From Symbiodinium natans (lineage: Eukaryota; Sar; Dinophyceae; Suessiales; Symbiodiniaceae), in NCBI GenBank assembly GCA_905221605.1, contig CAJNDS010002650.1, positions 175,648 through 239,647 of the forward strand: a stretch of DNA of 64,000 nucleotides. Direction: 5' to 3'. The translations under genes were made by a program, and so were the position numbers. Of this stretch, positions 1 through 12,700 are shown one piece after another. How positions within the stretch are numbered: the first letter of the stretch is position 1; each line of letters opens with the position of its first letter. The notes under the pieces were generated by a model that ran no database searches, was not told the DNA's origin, and saw nothing but the letters and a program-made list of their open reading frames with translations.

Positions 1-463
1 TGGACCCCAATCAGGGGGGCTGAGAAGCCCATTGCACAAGCTGTGCGTTTTCATACACTTTTCTGAGTTATACTTCTATCATACGAGTGAATCCCTTTGC
101 TTGCCCAAGCCACAGTTAAAAGCCCGCCCGCTAGCGAAGTCAGGCTTGAGTTTGGTCAAAAGCTTTGGCAGGTACGGCCAAGAAAGGCCCCGAAAAGCTA
201 CGAGTTATCGATTCTATCACAGGATGGGGAGCGGGGCAGGGGGCCGAAGAGGGGTGGAGGGGTCAATATTAGTAGTGTCACAATGGGTTCCATGCGTACA
301 GGGGTGGGGGTCTGTTTATGATGGTTTCTTTACAAGTTCGCATGCGCCATTTCATTTCTTGATTAGCATCATTGCCGTCATCATCTGCGTACTTCACGTT
401 ATCGTTCAGTGTCATCTACATGTTCAGGCCCTTGCCGCCACAGCCGCCACCACCACCACCACT

Positions 464-494
<31 letters not shown>

Positions 495-2438
495 GCATCA
501 TCGCCAGCATCATCGCCAGCATCATGAGCAGAATTACCATTTTGATGTTTTACATGCACATTCATTATCGCCATCAGCAGCAACAGAAGCATAATAGCCA
601 GCGAAATCACCTGCTCATTACCATCAGCATCATAATCATTGTCTGGGGCCATTTACAGAGTTTTCGCCAAATCGGGTCCTCAAAGTTGCTCCCCCTTTGC
701 CTTTCATAAAGTTGGCTCGGGGACGGGTTGAGTTTTGACCTTGTCCAACTACAGTAACCTTCAAATGCTGCAGAGCCGAAAAGGAATTGACCTCAAACAC
801 ATTGCTCAAGCCCAGGTTTGATTGGTCAGCTCCCCAGTTTGTGATCATCGATGCAGGTGATGCCATGCTGTACGAAACAGGGCTTCAGTTGCACAAAAAC
901 ACTTGTTTTGAAGCTTGCAAGACTTGCAAACAAAAGTGCGGTGTCTGCGATACGATGCTTATCATATTCGACCTTTCCAAGGCAGGCGGCATTCTCGAAG
1001 ATAAGCTGTTGATGGTTTGCTGAGTTGATGGTTTGCTGATTTTCGCTTAGTTTCGTCTGTTACAGCTGCAGTTTTCAGGTGGCCTTTGGAAACGCACGCA
1101 GCAAAGCCAGTCATATCCGTACTCCTTCCCCGCCAGAAGAGTGGAATGGATGCGTCCAACCGACAATACGAGCTACAGTTCGCATCTGTGCAGTACAAGT
1201 ATTTGGGAGAACAGAATCACTTCTACAAGACATTCTTGTCACATTACGTTACCCTGCCATAATCGCCTTCGCGCTGCCAGTTTTGTTTTTCCCAGGAGGT
1301 CAATTATCCAACAGGGACCGAATGACAGGAATAATTAGCAAAGCTATACGGCCAACACTCGAAACCTAAGGTGAACCACAGCTCCTGAAGGTAGGCAAAG
1401 TTGTCAGCATGGGAAGAGGGCAGGTTGATCCACATTTCAAGCAGAAGATGAAAGAGCAAGTGCAACTTTTACCATCCTCCTAGTGGCTGGACATGGCTGA
1501 ACCACGTCAAGCTTTGAAGCCTGTGCCGACCACAGGTACGTGAAGTGGGAGCATTTGAAGGCCACACTTCTGTGTATCTGCTACATGTTTGAGCACCTTT
1601 AGCATATGCGGTGTGCCCAGGAGACTGTCTCAGACTGGCTAACAGCAGAGCAAGGATCCCAGAGTCACCGACAGTGAGCCAGCAACAGTTAGATCATTCG
1701 AACCATTATGATAGCGCTATCCTTTGCGATGCTGCCTGGTCAGCGTTCTCAGGGCACGATGCAGGAAAGCTGTCTAGTTGCACAGGCAGGGAACACACTG
1801 GGCAGCTTCGCCCTTAGAGTTTCCTGAGTCAAAGCCATACCTACACACCTTTTGTTGGGGGTGCATCCATCGGACCTGAGATAGTTTCTAGACGGGCCTC
1901 CGCGATACGAGATACTGAGCAGTACACATATGCCGCAGCTAAGCCCAGTCAAATGCTGGCAGCTGGCCATAGCAGCCATAGTGGCTTAAGCGCTCTGACT
2001 AATTCGTTGAGGTCCGTCATTCTGATCGTGGGATGCGGTCGCTTGGCTTGAGACCTCCACGGCCTGGATGCTGAAGTCTGTGGCAGAGTGCGAGGCACAA
2101 GCACTGTGGCAGAGCAGATTCTGTCCGAAGGCCTGTATCACAGGGCTTCGCCAAGGTCAGTTGACTGACATTCCACAGCACATGCTCGCCTCTGTCCGGT
2201 ACTGGTTCCTTTCATGTTGCTAATATGTGTTGCTAATTTGTGTCATGACTGCTGTCCCTTGTCAAGTGCAACTAGCCGAAGTTGACAACCGCCTTCAGCA
2301 CTGAGATTTTTCTCTATTTGTTTCAGTCTTGGTTGACGTGCCAGCAGCACATGGAGAGTCTGGATAGTTTTCTAAGATATCCTAGTAGGCATGCATCACG
2401 CTCTGTAGCTGGCTATCTGACAGGGCTGAAAAGCTCTT
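1..2438. other. Upstream region without an assigned gene
   Basis: No gene is recognised here. The stretch holds a CAT/ATC microsatellite near 446-526. It also has a coding-like + strand patch at about 1142-1258, which in one frame reads as DASNRQYELQFASVQYKYL and continues with EQNHFYKTFLSHYVTLP. A weaker patch near 820-900 reads FDWSAPQFVIIDAGDAM. These could be 3' exons of a gene that starts outside the window, because dinoflagellate exons are often short. I cannot name the protein family. The other open frames in this stretch look like chance frames. Confidence 0.35.
446..526. repeat. CAT/ATC trinucleotide microsatellite
   Basis: A CAC/CAT run passes into interrupted CATCATCGCCAG units. 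Apparent poly-His and poly-Asp frames here are products of the repeat. Confidence 0.85.
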
Positions 2439-5400
2439 ATGTGGGAGGATGACATTGATGATGATGAGCTGTTGCAAGCTGCTCTCGAGGCAGAGGAGGC
2501 CGCATCTAGACAGGTGGGCCCACCGGATGCTGCAGCCTTTGGTGCTGAGCCTGCTAAGCGCTCTCGGCTTAATGGTGACCGCCCACAGTCACCGGCGGAA
2601 GCAGCGAGGGCGCCGGACGTTGGGCTTACCGGGCGTACCTCAAATCCCAGAGTTACTGACGTTCCGCCGGTCGATGCGCTCGCAATGCGGCTGCATAATC
2701 TCGCGCTGAGGACAGGCTCCGGTAGCATTTCCACCCCGGGGATGGTCAGTGGCCAGCCATGTCCAGTCGTTCAGCACAACGCCAGGTACAAGTTGAACTT
2801 GGGAGGAGTTGAGGTCCTCTTCCCTTTTGAGAAGGGACCGCTGGAACCACAACATGCAGTTATAAGAAACGTGTTGGAAGCTTTGGTTCTTGGAAAGCAT
2901 GCGGTGCTCGAAAGTCCAACTGGTACAGGGAAGACAGCAGCTGTACTCTGTGCCTGCATAGCCTGGCAACGGCACCGTATGATGAAGACCGGCTGTGCAC
3001 CACAATTGATGTATGCCACTCGCACACATGCGCAAGTTCGACAAGCAGTTCGTGAACTGAAAAGAACGCCATACAGGCCGATCATGGCCGTTCTTGGCTC
3101 AAGGGAGGCTGGCTTGTGCATCAACGATGAGGTGCTACAATCTGCTGAAGATGACGGGCAACTTCGGCAGGCATGTCGCCATGTGCGTAAGCAGAAGACT
3201 TGCAGCTTTCACGAGCGCTTGGCCTTGCCCGAGGTGCCAGAATCGGCGCAGGCTCGTCTTCGGGGCCCTGAGCCGTGGGACATTGAGGACATGGCAAGCT
3301 TTGGGCATTCGACCGGCTCTTGTCCGTACTATGTCGCGCACTCTCTCGCGAAGCATGCTCAACTTGTATTCTGCCCCTACAGCTACGTTTTGGATCCATC
3401 CGTGCGCCAAGCGGCCGGATTGAGCTGTGCAGACCTGAGTGGGCGTATCATCATCTTGGATGAAGCCCACAACGTCGAAGGTGTTTGTCGCGACGCAGGG
3501 TCGGCCGAGATTACTTTGGATCAAGCAAGGCACGCCCTTTCAGTGATCAAGCGGTTGCTGGGTGAAGATCACGGTGGGCATGCCGGGCATGTGGTGGCAA
3601 ATGAACAAGCTCAGCGGCTTGCTGTGCCTGCAGCGCCAGCCTCAGACGAGCTGGGTGGTTTCATGCTTCCCGCCACTGTCTCAGCGGCGACCAGCCAGCG
3701 GCCATCAGGTCCACATGCACCGGACATGAAACGGAAAGCTTCAGGGATGACTGCCGCTCTTCGACCTATTTCTTCGCTACTAGGCCGCATATGCAATTTC
3801 TTATCTGACTTGAATGAACCAGTTATATATGCCCCGCACCTTCCAGAGCACCGCCAAGTGTCAGCCTTCCTGCGCTTGCTCAAGCTCGACTCTGATCTGC
3901 TGTTGCGCCCGGATGCTGCTGCTTCTGCTGCTGCTTCTGCTGCTGCTTCTGCTGGCCGTGGTACTGTGCATTCTGGGCCTCGTGGAGAAGCCCTGCTGCG
4001 AGAGCTGGCTGGGGGAAGTGGAACCTTTTCTGCACAACTGGAGCTTGTTGCTTCGCTGGTCCACCAGCTCGCTGAATCAGTGCGCAGTCCCGATCTCTAC
4101 GTGGTCCACGCGCGACCCGAGGGGCACGGAGGGCGCTGTCAGCGGGCAGCTCTGCAAACTTGGCTAATGAGTGCAGAAGGGACTTTTGCAAGCCTTGTTT
4201 CGGAACTCCACAGCATTTTGCTTATGTCGGGGACTCTCTCCCCACTGCCGGCAACCATTTCCGAACTTGGCCCGACATTCAATTCCCGTGCCCTTCCTGC
4301 TTTAACAGCCGGTCACGTCGTGGGACGCGGTGCTTTGACAGTGGTGAGCGTGTCACAATCACAGAGCTTGGATTCAAAGCTGGAATGCACTTTCCAGGCA
4401 TGGAAGAGAATACCTTTCTTGCATTCCGTAGGTGCTGCCTTGGTCACTATCTGTGGAGCCATCCCTGCCGGGATCCTGGTCTTCCTCCCTTCCTACGACC
4501 TCCTGGACCGGTGCCTGGCGGCCTGGGGAAGTGAACAAAGTGAACAAAGTGAACGGTCTGAACGGTCTGAACGAGGCGGAGGAAGCGCGAAGGCGAAGAT
4601 CGCCCCGAAGAAGCGGCGGCATCGTGCCGTGGAACGGGTCTCCCAGGAAGCGCCCAAAACTGGTGAGAGCATCCTGGATCAGCTGAAGAATGCAAAAGGA
4701 ACCGTTGTGGTGGAACCGCCACCTCGCCAATCCACGCAATCCACAGCCTCCGCAGCTCGCATCTATGAAGCGGCCAAGCAGCGGTATGAACTTGCAATCT
4801 CTCAGACTGGACAGGCTGTTCTGCTGGCAGTTTACCGCGGAAGGATGAGTGAAGGAGTTTCTTTTGATGATGACTTCGCACGTGGGGTGGTGTGCATCGG
4901 CATCCCGTTCCCGAATCTGACCGAAGAGCGGATTGCACAGAAGCGAGCGTTCAATGACTTCTGGGTTTCGCGATCCAATGGTGCCGTGTCTGGAGATGCG
5001 TGGTATGAGTCCAAAGCATTCCACGCCGTCGCACAGGCTCTGGGCCGTTGCATTCGTCATCCGCTAGACTTTGGCGCCCTCGTGCTGTTAGACAGTCGCT
5101 GGGCAGAACTGGGGACTCTTGGCCTATTTTGGCAGATCTAAGTGGTCCGCCGTGGGTCTTTTCTGACGAGAGCACGAAGGTCCCCCAACCCATCAAAGTC
5201 GGGATCTCGGCGTCTGTAGACCTGTAGGCTTTGTTACTGTTGCTCCTCCTCCTCCTCCTCCCCCATTGCGAAACCTGGCATTCCTCAGACCCTAGCTCGG
5301 CTTTCTGAGACCGTAACATGCTGCAACATGGCTCCAGTTGCGTCACTGTTAAGTGAGCGCAGGAACATGAGGAACATGAGGAACATGTCGTCGAACCCAT

Positions 5401-6260
5401 CTTTAGCCGGAAAGCATACTCCCCTACCCCGATTATAGTTATATTAGAGTAAGGGGGCGTGTTTATTATTAGGGGGGTAGGGGGGGTTTAATACTCGGGG
5501 GAGGGGAGTAGATGGGCAGCATGGTGGTTGGCATCCTGGCATCTGCACTTTGCATTGGGTTGACCTCGCCCACCCTTGAAGTTTCCTTGATCCCCTGCCT
5601 GTTCTGTCATTACAGATCAGCCAAAAAGTCCTACGGTCCTATGCCTAGTCATGCCGTCTCATACCCACTGTCGCCACAGCTGCTGCTTCTCGTTGCTTAA
5701 GGAAGGCCAGCCTTCTACCACAATGGCTGCATCCTTTCATGGTGGACAAGGTGGATGCAAACGCAGCCGCTGCATGCCTACGGGAGCACTTCGCCCATTT
5801 GCGCCCCAATTTGGCCAACTCTCCTATGTCTTCCCCTGCGCATCCCACACACCCCACACACCCCACACATCCCGCACATCCCGCACATCCCACACATCCC
5901 ACATATCCCACACATCCCACATATCCCACGCATCCCACACTCACGCAAGCCTTGCGGGAGAGAGAGCTCTCTGTCAAGGTCGAGGTGAAAGGTGAGGCAA
6001 AAGATGAAGTCGAGGACAAGGTGAAGGATGAGATGAAGGATGAGATGAAGGACGAGGCGAAGGATGAGGTGAAGGACGAGGTCAAAGGAAGCTTGGGTGA
6101 GTTCACGCATGTGGCTGAGCTGAACTGGCTGGACACGGCACCACAGGAGCCGCAGGAGCAGCATGCCCTGGCGAGAAGCGAACCCCGGCAAACAGCCTTC
6201 AAAGTCCCTCTTGGCGCCAGAGTCGCAGCGACTGAATGCCTTGATTTAGACAGCGAATGA
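2439..6260 (+). CDS. FANCJ/BRIP1-like iron-sulfur DNA helicase (XPD family), two-exon model
   Basis: Superfamily 2 5'-3' DNA helicase; FANCJ-type enzymes unwind interstrand-crosslink and G-quadruplex substrates in the nucleus. The first 900-codon frame starts at an ATG followed by an acidic leader (MWEDDIDDDELLQAALEAEE). Walker A is ESPTGTGKT at residues 158-166. Four cysteines placed as the family's 4Fe-4S ligands are at about 227, 246, 255 and 295. DEAH is at 341-344, LLMSGTLSP marks motif III, RGRMSEG is near 800, and motif VI GRCIRH is near 869. The C-terminal half (ILVFLPSY, TVVVEPP, GRCIRHPLDFGALVLLDSRW) resembles FANCJ more than RTEL1; the N-terminal half also resembles RTEL1. Low-complexity Ala/Ser and SEQ/SER repeats interrupt the helicase core. 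The first frame stops at 5141, just after motif VI, where family members continue. The downstream exon at 5680 supplies the missing segment, so an intron is inferred (for example GC-AG, 5122-5679; exact ends unproven). Confidence 0.82.
5680..6260 (+). CDS. Inferred last exon of the FANCJ-like helicase with HPT and KDE repeats
   Basis: After an AG at 5678-5679 an open frame reads SRCLRKASLLPQWLHPFM and on to LREHFAHLRPNL. This fits the segment that follows the arginine-finger motif in FANCJ/RTEL1 proteins (xxxSKWVRxx), so it is read as the end of the preceding helicase. It then enters about 13 His-Pro-Thr/Ala/Tyr units, followed by alternating acidic/basic K-D-E-V/M units, and ends with a short unique tail and a stop at 6258-6260. 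Both repeats are also tandem at the DNA level, so length variation by slippage is likely. The alternative is an independent small gene starting at the ATG at 5739; the match upstream of that ATG argues against it. Confidence 0.6.
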
Positions 6261-9090
6261 GAAGTCGCGCGGGTGGACCCTCTTTTAAGCTTTCGAAGGG
6301 CGAAATCTCAATTCATTGCCTGTGATTGTCCGGCGCAAGAATGCTGTCATCCGCGGTTGTCATGTTTCACTGAAGCTCCGTACATGTGAAGCCTGTTTCT
6401 TCTCAAAGTGCTTCAGTCTGCTTCAGCCTGGACGGCAGAAAAGCAAAGAGCAGCAGCAAGAGCGGCAAGAGCGGCATAGTGTCAGGGCTTAGCTTGTGTG
6501 GCAGGCCTGGCATCCAAGATTACATGTGCACGCGCCTGAGATACAGGGAGGCATGTGAGGAATACCCAGAGGTGGCAGGAGAGGGTAGGAGGGAGGGAGG
6601 GAGGGAGAGGGAGGGAGAGAGAGCCTGAAAGAGCCAAAGAGGGGTAAAAAACGTGCAAAGTGTGTGTGTGTGTGGGTGGAGGACCGATGTTTCGAAGGTC
6701 CGCCCTTAATTTAGGCCCCTGCCCATGACGAGTTTGATGTCCTCTCACTACAGGGATGGCTGTGGCTGTGGGGTGGTGAGTATGTCCGTTGAGTATACCG
6801 ATGAAAGATCTCCCTCCCATGTATCAATCAAACACCCGAATGCCGAAAGAACCACGACGACTTGCGGGGAGAGGGAGGAGGGTGAGAGCGGTCAAGGTTC
6901 TCACCGATAGTGACACTCGGGCTCTCTCTCTCTCTCTCTTTCTTTTTTATTTCTTTCTGTCTTGTCTTTTCTTTTCTTTCCAAGGTGGGCCTTCACTTCC
7001 GTGGGGACAAAGCTCCACGTGGTGTCAATACGTTGTTCACATACCAACACACTCGGTGGAGCACGGTCTCTTCGCGGGGCCATGTGCGCTGGAGGGATGG
7101 AAGGAAAACAGTCGCGCACTGGGCAGGGGCCCTGTGCCCTCAAGCCCCCAAGAACGAAAGACAGTCGTGGGGTCTCACAAGTGGGTGCCGAAAACTCGGG
7201 GGTGCTACTGCGTCGGGCGTCCTCTCACTCCAGCAGACTCGCGTATGGAGCGCACGCTTTGGAGTGGCCTTGCGGCCTTGCGGGCCCTGCTGGCTGAAAG
7301 GAAGGAGGCTTGAGCTGAACTAAGACATACATGCGTAAAATTGCGTAACGAACAAGTCAGGGAAGCCGGCATTGGCATGGGTAGTTTGCATCGTATCACC
7401 ACGTGTGAGCCGTACCGCCTACATGGCAGAGTCGAATGGCACACACGCTGTTGCAGCAGAAAGAACGTCTGCAGGTCTAGTCTGTCTTGTTGGTACGTGT
7501 GGGTTATAGCGTTAAAGTTGTTAAAGTGCTTTTGCTCCAAGTGAGAAAGACGTGGATGTTGACGAACCTGGCCTCGCCACCTATTTTGTGCAGGACTCAG
7601 GTGGAACTGCTGAGAAGGATTCTGCACGAGCCGAGCAACATGGCCGGGCCCACCGCGACTCAAAGTGACAGGCGGAGCAGTCAAGTGCAGTGCAAGAATG
7701 TCGCCGGCCGTTTTTTGAAACGAGTGCGTGAGCAGTTTGTAGGGCAGGGTGGAGGGGCGCCGACAGCAAACTAGCACGCTGCACACAACAAGACGAAGAG
7801 GAGGAAGAGGGAGACGTTGGGTTTTTTATCAAGTTTTTATCGCTGCATGTGGTTGCTTGCTCTCCTAAGGTTGACCAGTGTGCCTCTTGTCTGCCATGGC
7901 TGTCTCAAAACTTGCGCCCCATAGTATGCCATAGTACCTTCCGATCGCACGTTTCACAGTTTAGTTTGCATGAGGTCAGGAGATATGTCGATGAAGTGAC
8001 TTGCGATGTGCGACATAGGCTGAGCTCATTGCTTCCCTTCGTGAAAAGCACAAAGAGAAGGCAAGCTGCTTATGCATGCGAAGTGGGTTCGCATCTTCAG
8101 TGGCTTCTTTCTCTGTCTTAGGCTGCCATGGAGTTCGAAGTTGCAGATGCTTCAACCTTGCCACAGGAGCTCCCGGCTTATTGACACGCGTTTTATGTTA
8201 CACTTATGGCCGCATGGCGGCATTGCAACTGCCACCCATGCAAAACATCAGATGCATACCATACGCAGAAGGACTGGTCGAACCGATTTGATTTCGTGCT
8301 AGACAAAGCCTTTCTGGACACGGTGCTCGCGGGCAGGCAGAATTTCAAGCTGCTTTCTTGTGTCAGAACTATGCAGCAGATGCAGCGATGAAACTCGCGC
8401 TCTGAGGCAAGGTTGGGCTTCCGCCGAAAAGGTCCTGCAGTCGATTGTGGCCCGCGCCTTGTGTGGTATGGGCCGTTTGACGTATATCAAATTCATTCAT
8501 ATTCACAGAGTGCAGAGAGTAGAGATGAGTGAGTTTTGCCATGCCCCTTGAGATGTGACTCGGATACGCCGCATTTCAGCCCTCAAGATCATGCAACAGA
8601 TCTGAGCTGTGCTTCTCCGGGTCTACGCCCCGAGATTGAGTGCTCAGACTGACCAGAGTAGCTTGCCTGCAACCAGTTTGTTGGCCTGTGTGATGAACCA
8701 GCTGTGAAGACTTCTTGGTCGACAGGTGTTGGCAGCCCATGCTGCGCCGAGCAGCACCTATCTCGCAAAGGCTCATTGGTCGCCGATTCGCCAGCAATGC
8801 TGAGGCAGGACGCCAGCTTCGATCCGAGAATGCAGAAAAATTGACGAGGTAGGTAGAGCAAGAGCGGAACCGATTAGTTTTCCGCGAGCTGCCTTCAACA
8901 AGTTCTATGGCCTTGATCCGACTGATGCAATGGTTCATGCGCAAGAGGTCACGAGATCCTCAAAGTGGAGACGCAGGCTGCATCTTGGCAAAAGGCGTAC
9001 TGTGCAATTCGTTGCAATTCGTTGCAATTCGTTGCAACAGTTGCATTTGTCAATGAGCTTGTGGATGGCTTGAGTTGTTTCCGGGTTGGT
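6261..9090. other. Intergenic region between the helicase and GPD2
   Basis: No gene recognised. It contains purine-rich GGGA runs (about 6575-6625), a TC microsatellite (about 6916-6942) and unassigned sequence. Frames such as the one at 6910-7323 have no motif I can recognise and run through the TC tract, so they are not called. The first GPD2 exon, or the trans-splice acceptor for its mRNA, may lie at the right edge. Confidence 0.4.
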
Positions 9091-9095
9091 GTGAG

Positions 9096-9760
9096 CCACC
9101 AAGGCTACTGGCAACTGGAACTGTTGCGACCGCTGCCATTGGTGTTGCCTCTTTCTCTTACAGCAGCGAGAAGAAGCGGCAGGAGTGCATTCATCTTGCA
9201 AGGTCCGAATGCTCGTCCATTTCCGAATTGTGTGGTGTGCTAGGACCGCGAGAAGAAAATCAGGACAGGAAACCTGCACTTGATATCGCACCAGCACAGA
9301 TCCAGAAGGCTTCGCTCAGGCAGTTGATGGTTGCCTGCTATGCGTTTGTTCCCCCGTTATGTCTTGGACAGCTGTTGGGTGGCGAGGACTGTGGACGAGA
9401 AGCCGGTACCTACACGAGCTGATCAGATCAAGCGATTAGCAAGTGGCGAAGAATTTGACATCTTAGTGGTCGGCGGCGGTGCAACAGGTGGGCACATGTG
9501 GTCATGCTTGGAAATCTGCAATGCCACGGCTCGCGAGGTGCTGGCGTTGCTTTGGAGGCGCAACTAAGAGGACTGAAGGTGGCATGTGTGGAGCAGGAGC
9601 GGACTGCGATGTAGATCCGCTGGATGGTTGAGACGTGCACAGAGCAGACAGCGTAGATAGACCCTGATTTAAAGGTGTTCGGCCGTGTGGATCTCGAAGA
9701 TCATGAGCTTGCGAGGAAGACTTTGCGTCCGGAACCTCTTCCAAATCCACGAAGCTCCTT
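9096..9760 (+). CDS. GPD2 N-terminal exons: membrane leader and FAD-binding fold
   Basis: About 9096-9180 reads PPRLLATGTVATAAIGVASF, a hydrophobic segment matching the N-terminal anchor position of GPD2; no in-frame ATG precedes it. About 9340-9487 gives PVPTRADQIKRLASGEEF then DILVVGGGATG, the dinucleotide-binding P-loop. A 50-nt GT-AG intron (9488-9537) splits the glycine motif; the next exon continues AGVALEAQLRGLKVACVEQ, giving GGGATGAG. A GA-AG intron (9597-9715) leads to EDFASGTSSKSTKLL from 9716, the conserved family signature after the first beta-alpha-beta unit. The end of that exon is not fixed. Confidence 0.88.
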
Positions 9761-12700
9761 TGGGCTGGCTCTTCTCATGCAAAATGTGGCATTTAAATTT
9801 CGCTAGGGCATGCTCCTGCTAGACTTGGTGCCTCCCTTGCGCTTGGCCCTCAAGCCCAATCCTGCTGGATACGTCAGATATGCGAGTGGTGCAGGCTCAA
9901 GACGGGGCACGGAATACCGTACATCTCTAAGTCTCTGAGCCAACGCTACCACATTACATATGTGTACACATTTTATGTGTATGTATTTAATGCATCTTTT
10001 CATTTGCTTCTGAGATTTGGTTGTATGATGTTGCGTGCAAGGTTCGCGGTACCTTGTGAAGGGCTTGGTGAAGCTTTTCTCGCCATCTTCCTTGCTGAGT
10101 CCAATGGCGGCATGGAACGATGCTGGATGGCAAAACGTGCAGTCACGCAAAAACTTGCCTGCTTGCGGGGGCAGCGAAGGCTTACCCCACTGCTTATCCT
10201 GGCTCGAACCCCTGAGGTAGTTCTGTCCTGTCGGCTTTTTGCATTAAGCAGCGGGGTGTTTGATGCCGCCAAGTACTATCATGGAACTGCCCATTGTTGT
10301 GTTGGATGAGGTCTGCGTGTGAGAGTGGCCCGCTTGTTTAATGTTCCAGCCTTCGGACTCTTGGACCTCTGATGCTAAGGAGTTCACGGGAACATGGCAC
10401 ATGGTGGGCAGCCCAGCATCTAGGGAGTCAAGAATATCTAGGCCTTGCGATGAACAACAAGTCGCGGCTCCAGGTCTTGGGATGCTTCCGTGAGAGGACG
10501 TACATGCTGACCATGAATCCACACATCACTAATTGGATTCCCATTGCCGTTCCGCCACTTGGACTGAGTGAGAAAGGAGTGCCAAGTAAAGCATAGGTCC
10601 TAGGTAAAGTTTAAGGCAAAGGCATAGCAAAGCCAGATAAGCCAGCCCGGCTGGCATCTTGTAGCGGACGTAATTCCTACACGCAGCAGCTGCCATTGGC
10701 ATCGGAGTTCAAGGCAACAGCAAAATCTCAAACACTGCAAACACACGGCTCGAGTCTTCAAGTGTAGGAAGCTTAGGTAGATTGGACCAGGTGTATCGTC
10801 CATACTGTTCAGAGCTTCCACAAGTTGAAGCATTGACAGCCATCGAACACATGGAGCATATCATGTGAGCAGTGAAACCCATGATTGCAAGCAGATACCT
10901 TACTAGCTGAGTGTTGCCACAGGCTCGACAAATGGATCATTTGGCCGCCACCGTTTGAGGCTTTCTTGCATTGGACATGGTTTCAGCAGAATTCGTAAAT
11001 GTTTTAAAGCTTAGACAGCACATGTTGGCGGTAACTATTTGTAGGCTGTGTGACCTCCAAGGATTATCCACCAGCTGCGCTTGGGCCGTGCACGGGTCTG
11101 TTCGTTGTCTTCTTCAAGTTCTACGACTTTCTGGGACAGTGCCTGGGTCCATCTGAGACGAAAAAGCTCGACGCTTGTTCACCGTGTAAGAATATGATAA
11201 TATCTATATACGTCTGGTTGTGATCATTTTTTGTCTTGCGGCCGGGGCTTGCCGGGATTTCTTGTGTGGGGTTGATGAAGATTGAAGGCAACTCAGAGGA
11301 GTTTTTGTTTCATTCTCACGGTTACATTTCCTATTCCGGGGATCGGGTTTCTGTTTCCACGGAGTTCCCTGCTATTCCGCACCCCCAACAGCATGTCCTG
11401 TCCAGTCACCAAAGCATGAATGTTGTCCTATGCTCCAGGAACTCTAGCTTATTCCCATTCTGAGCAAGCAGACACCTATGTCGAAACTGCTACTGGAAGA
11501 CAAGTATGAAGAAGTGGGAAGCCGCCGCCTTCGCGTGGAGAATGTACGTGATCGATTGAGCACTTCTGTTTAAGATCGAGGCTTGTGGAAGTAACGCATG
11601 GATGCTTGTGGAAGCATGGGTTGTTCGGGTCAAGGATTGGGTTTAGGCTTGTGGTTCCAGCCTTACGGTGCGAGGGTATTTCTCCCCCATTCAAGCACTA
11701 AGCAGCACTCTTGAAACCCGAAGAAGCCTCTCTGAAATAGCCAGGCGCCCTGAAACCCCCCGAGACAGCCCGACCAAGAAAAAGATCCCGTAGATTAAAC
11801 AGAAGAACGCTTGCAGATCTTAGAGTAAGAAAGGCGGCTTGCAGACTAAAAAGGGGGCCCAGCAGAGAAACAAACATGCATTCACAGGGGCGAGAAGGGG
11901 AAACAAAAAACAACGTGAGAATGAACAAGTTGAGGACCACTACTTTTCATCTGTTGGAAAACAGCAAAAGCGACTTTTTGTTGCCCACCTGAATCTGCCG
12001 TCGCGGCAGGCGTCACGGCATCCGGGTCTTAATTGGGAGACAACAGTCCAAGAGAGGCGTCGCCGCATCCAGGGTCTGCTCACTTCAGAAAGAAGACAAA
12101 TCACGGACAACTTTTGGAGTAGCGCCGCGAAACGGCCAGAAGAACGTCACAGAAACCTTTCCTGCAACAAACAAAGAAACCCCCCCCCCCCCCCAGCTCA
12201 AGACGTGGGAGACAAGTGGAGACAACAGTCCCAGACGGGCATCAGAGCATCAGAGCATCCAGACAACAAGAGAGATGGCACACAGCTAACACAACAGTCG
12301 CAAGCGGTTGTAACAGCTTCCAGGGGATGCTCACTTCAAAATAAAACACAACTGGGAGTCCCCCACGCGCGTCGCAGCATCCAGTGTCAAGACATCTGGG
12401 AGACAAAGGGGGGGAGACAACTCTCCCAGACGTACTTCACAGCATCCAGCGTCGATATCTAGTAGAGGCGCGTCACATCATCCAGCGTCGAGACGTGGGA
12501 GTCGCATGGGAGACAAATGGGAGGAGACGGCAGCCTCACAGCAGCCAGCGTCAAGACGTTGGCAACACGGAAACCCCTTTTGCTGAACAAATCAAGAACC
12601 CCCAGCTCTAACCGGGTCAAGCCGTTTGGGGAACAAGTGGGAGACAACAGACGCGCATCACAGCATCAGCATCGAGACATCTGGGAGACATGCGTGGAAG

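Noticed and set aside
409-652. Open frames with poly-His and poly-Asp near 500
   Set aside because: Direct translation of the CAT/ATC microsatellite.
3090-3106. TTCTTGGCTCAAG, similar to the spliced-leader end
   Set aside because: Lies inside conserved helicase codons (VLGSREAG) and lacks the CCATTT part; coincidence.
9075-9095. Start of GPD2 at 9075
   Set aside because: The codon is TTG, with an in-frame stop just upstream at 9054-9056; the real start must be on another exon or downstream.
11839-12462. 207-codon + strand frame
   Set aside because: Crosses the degenerate repeat array inside a GPD2 intron and has no motif.
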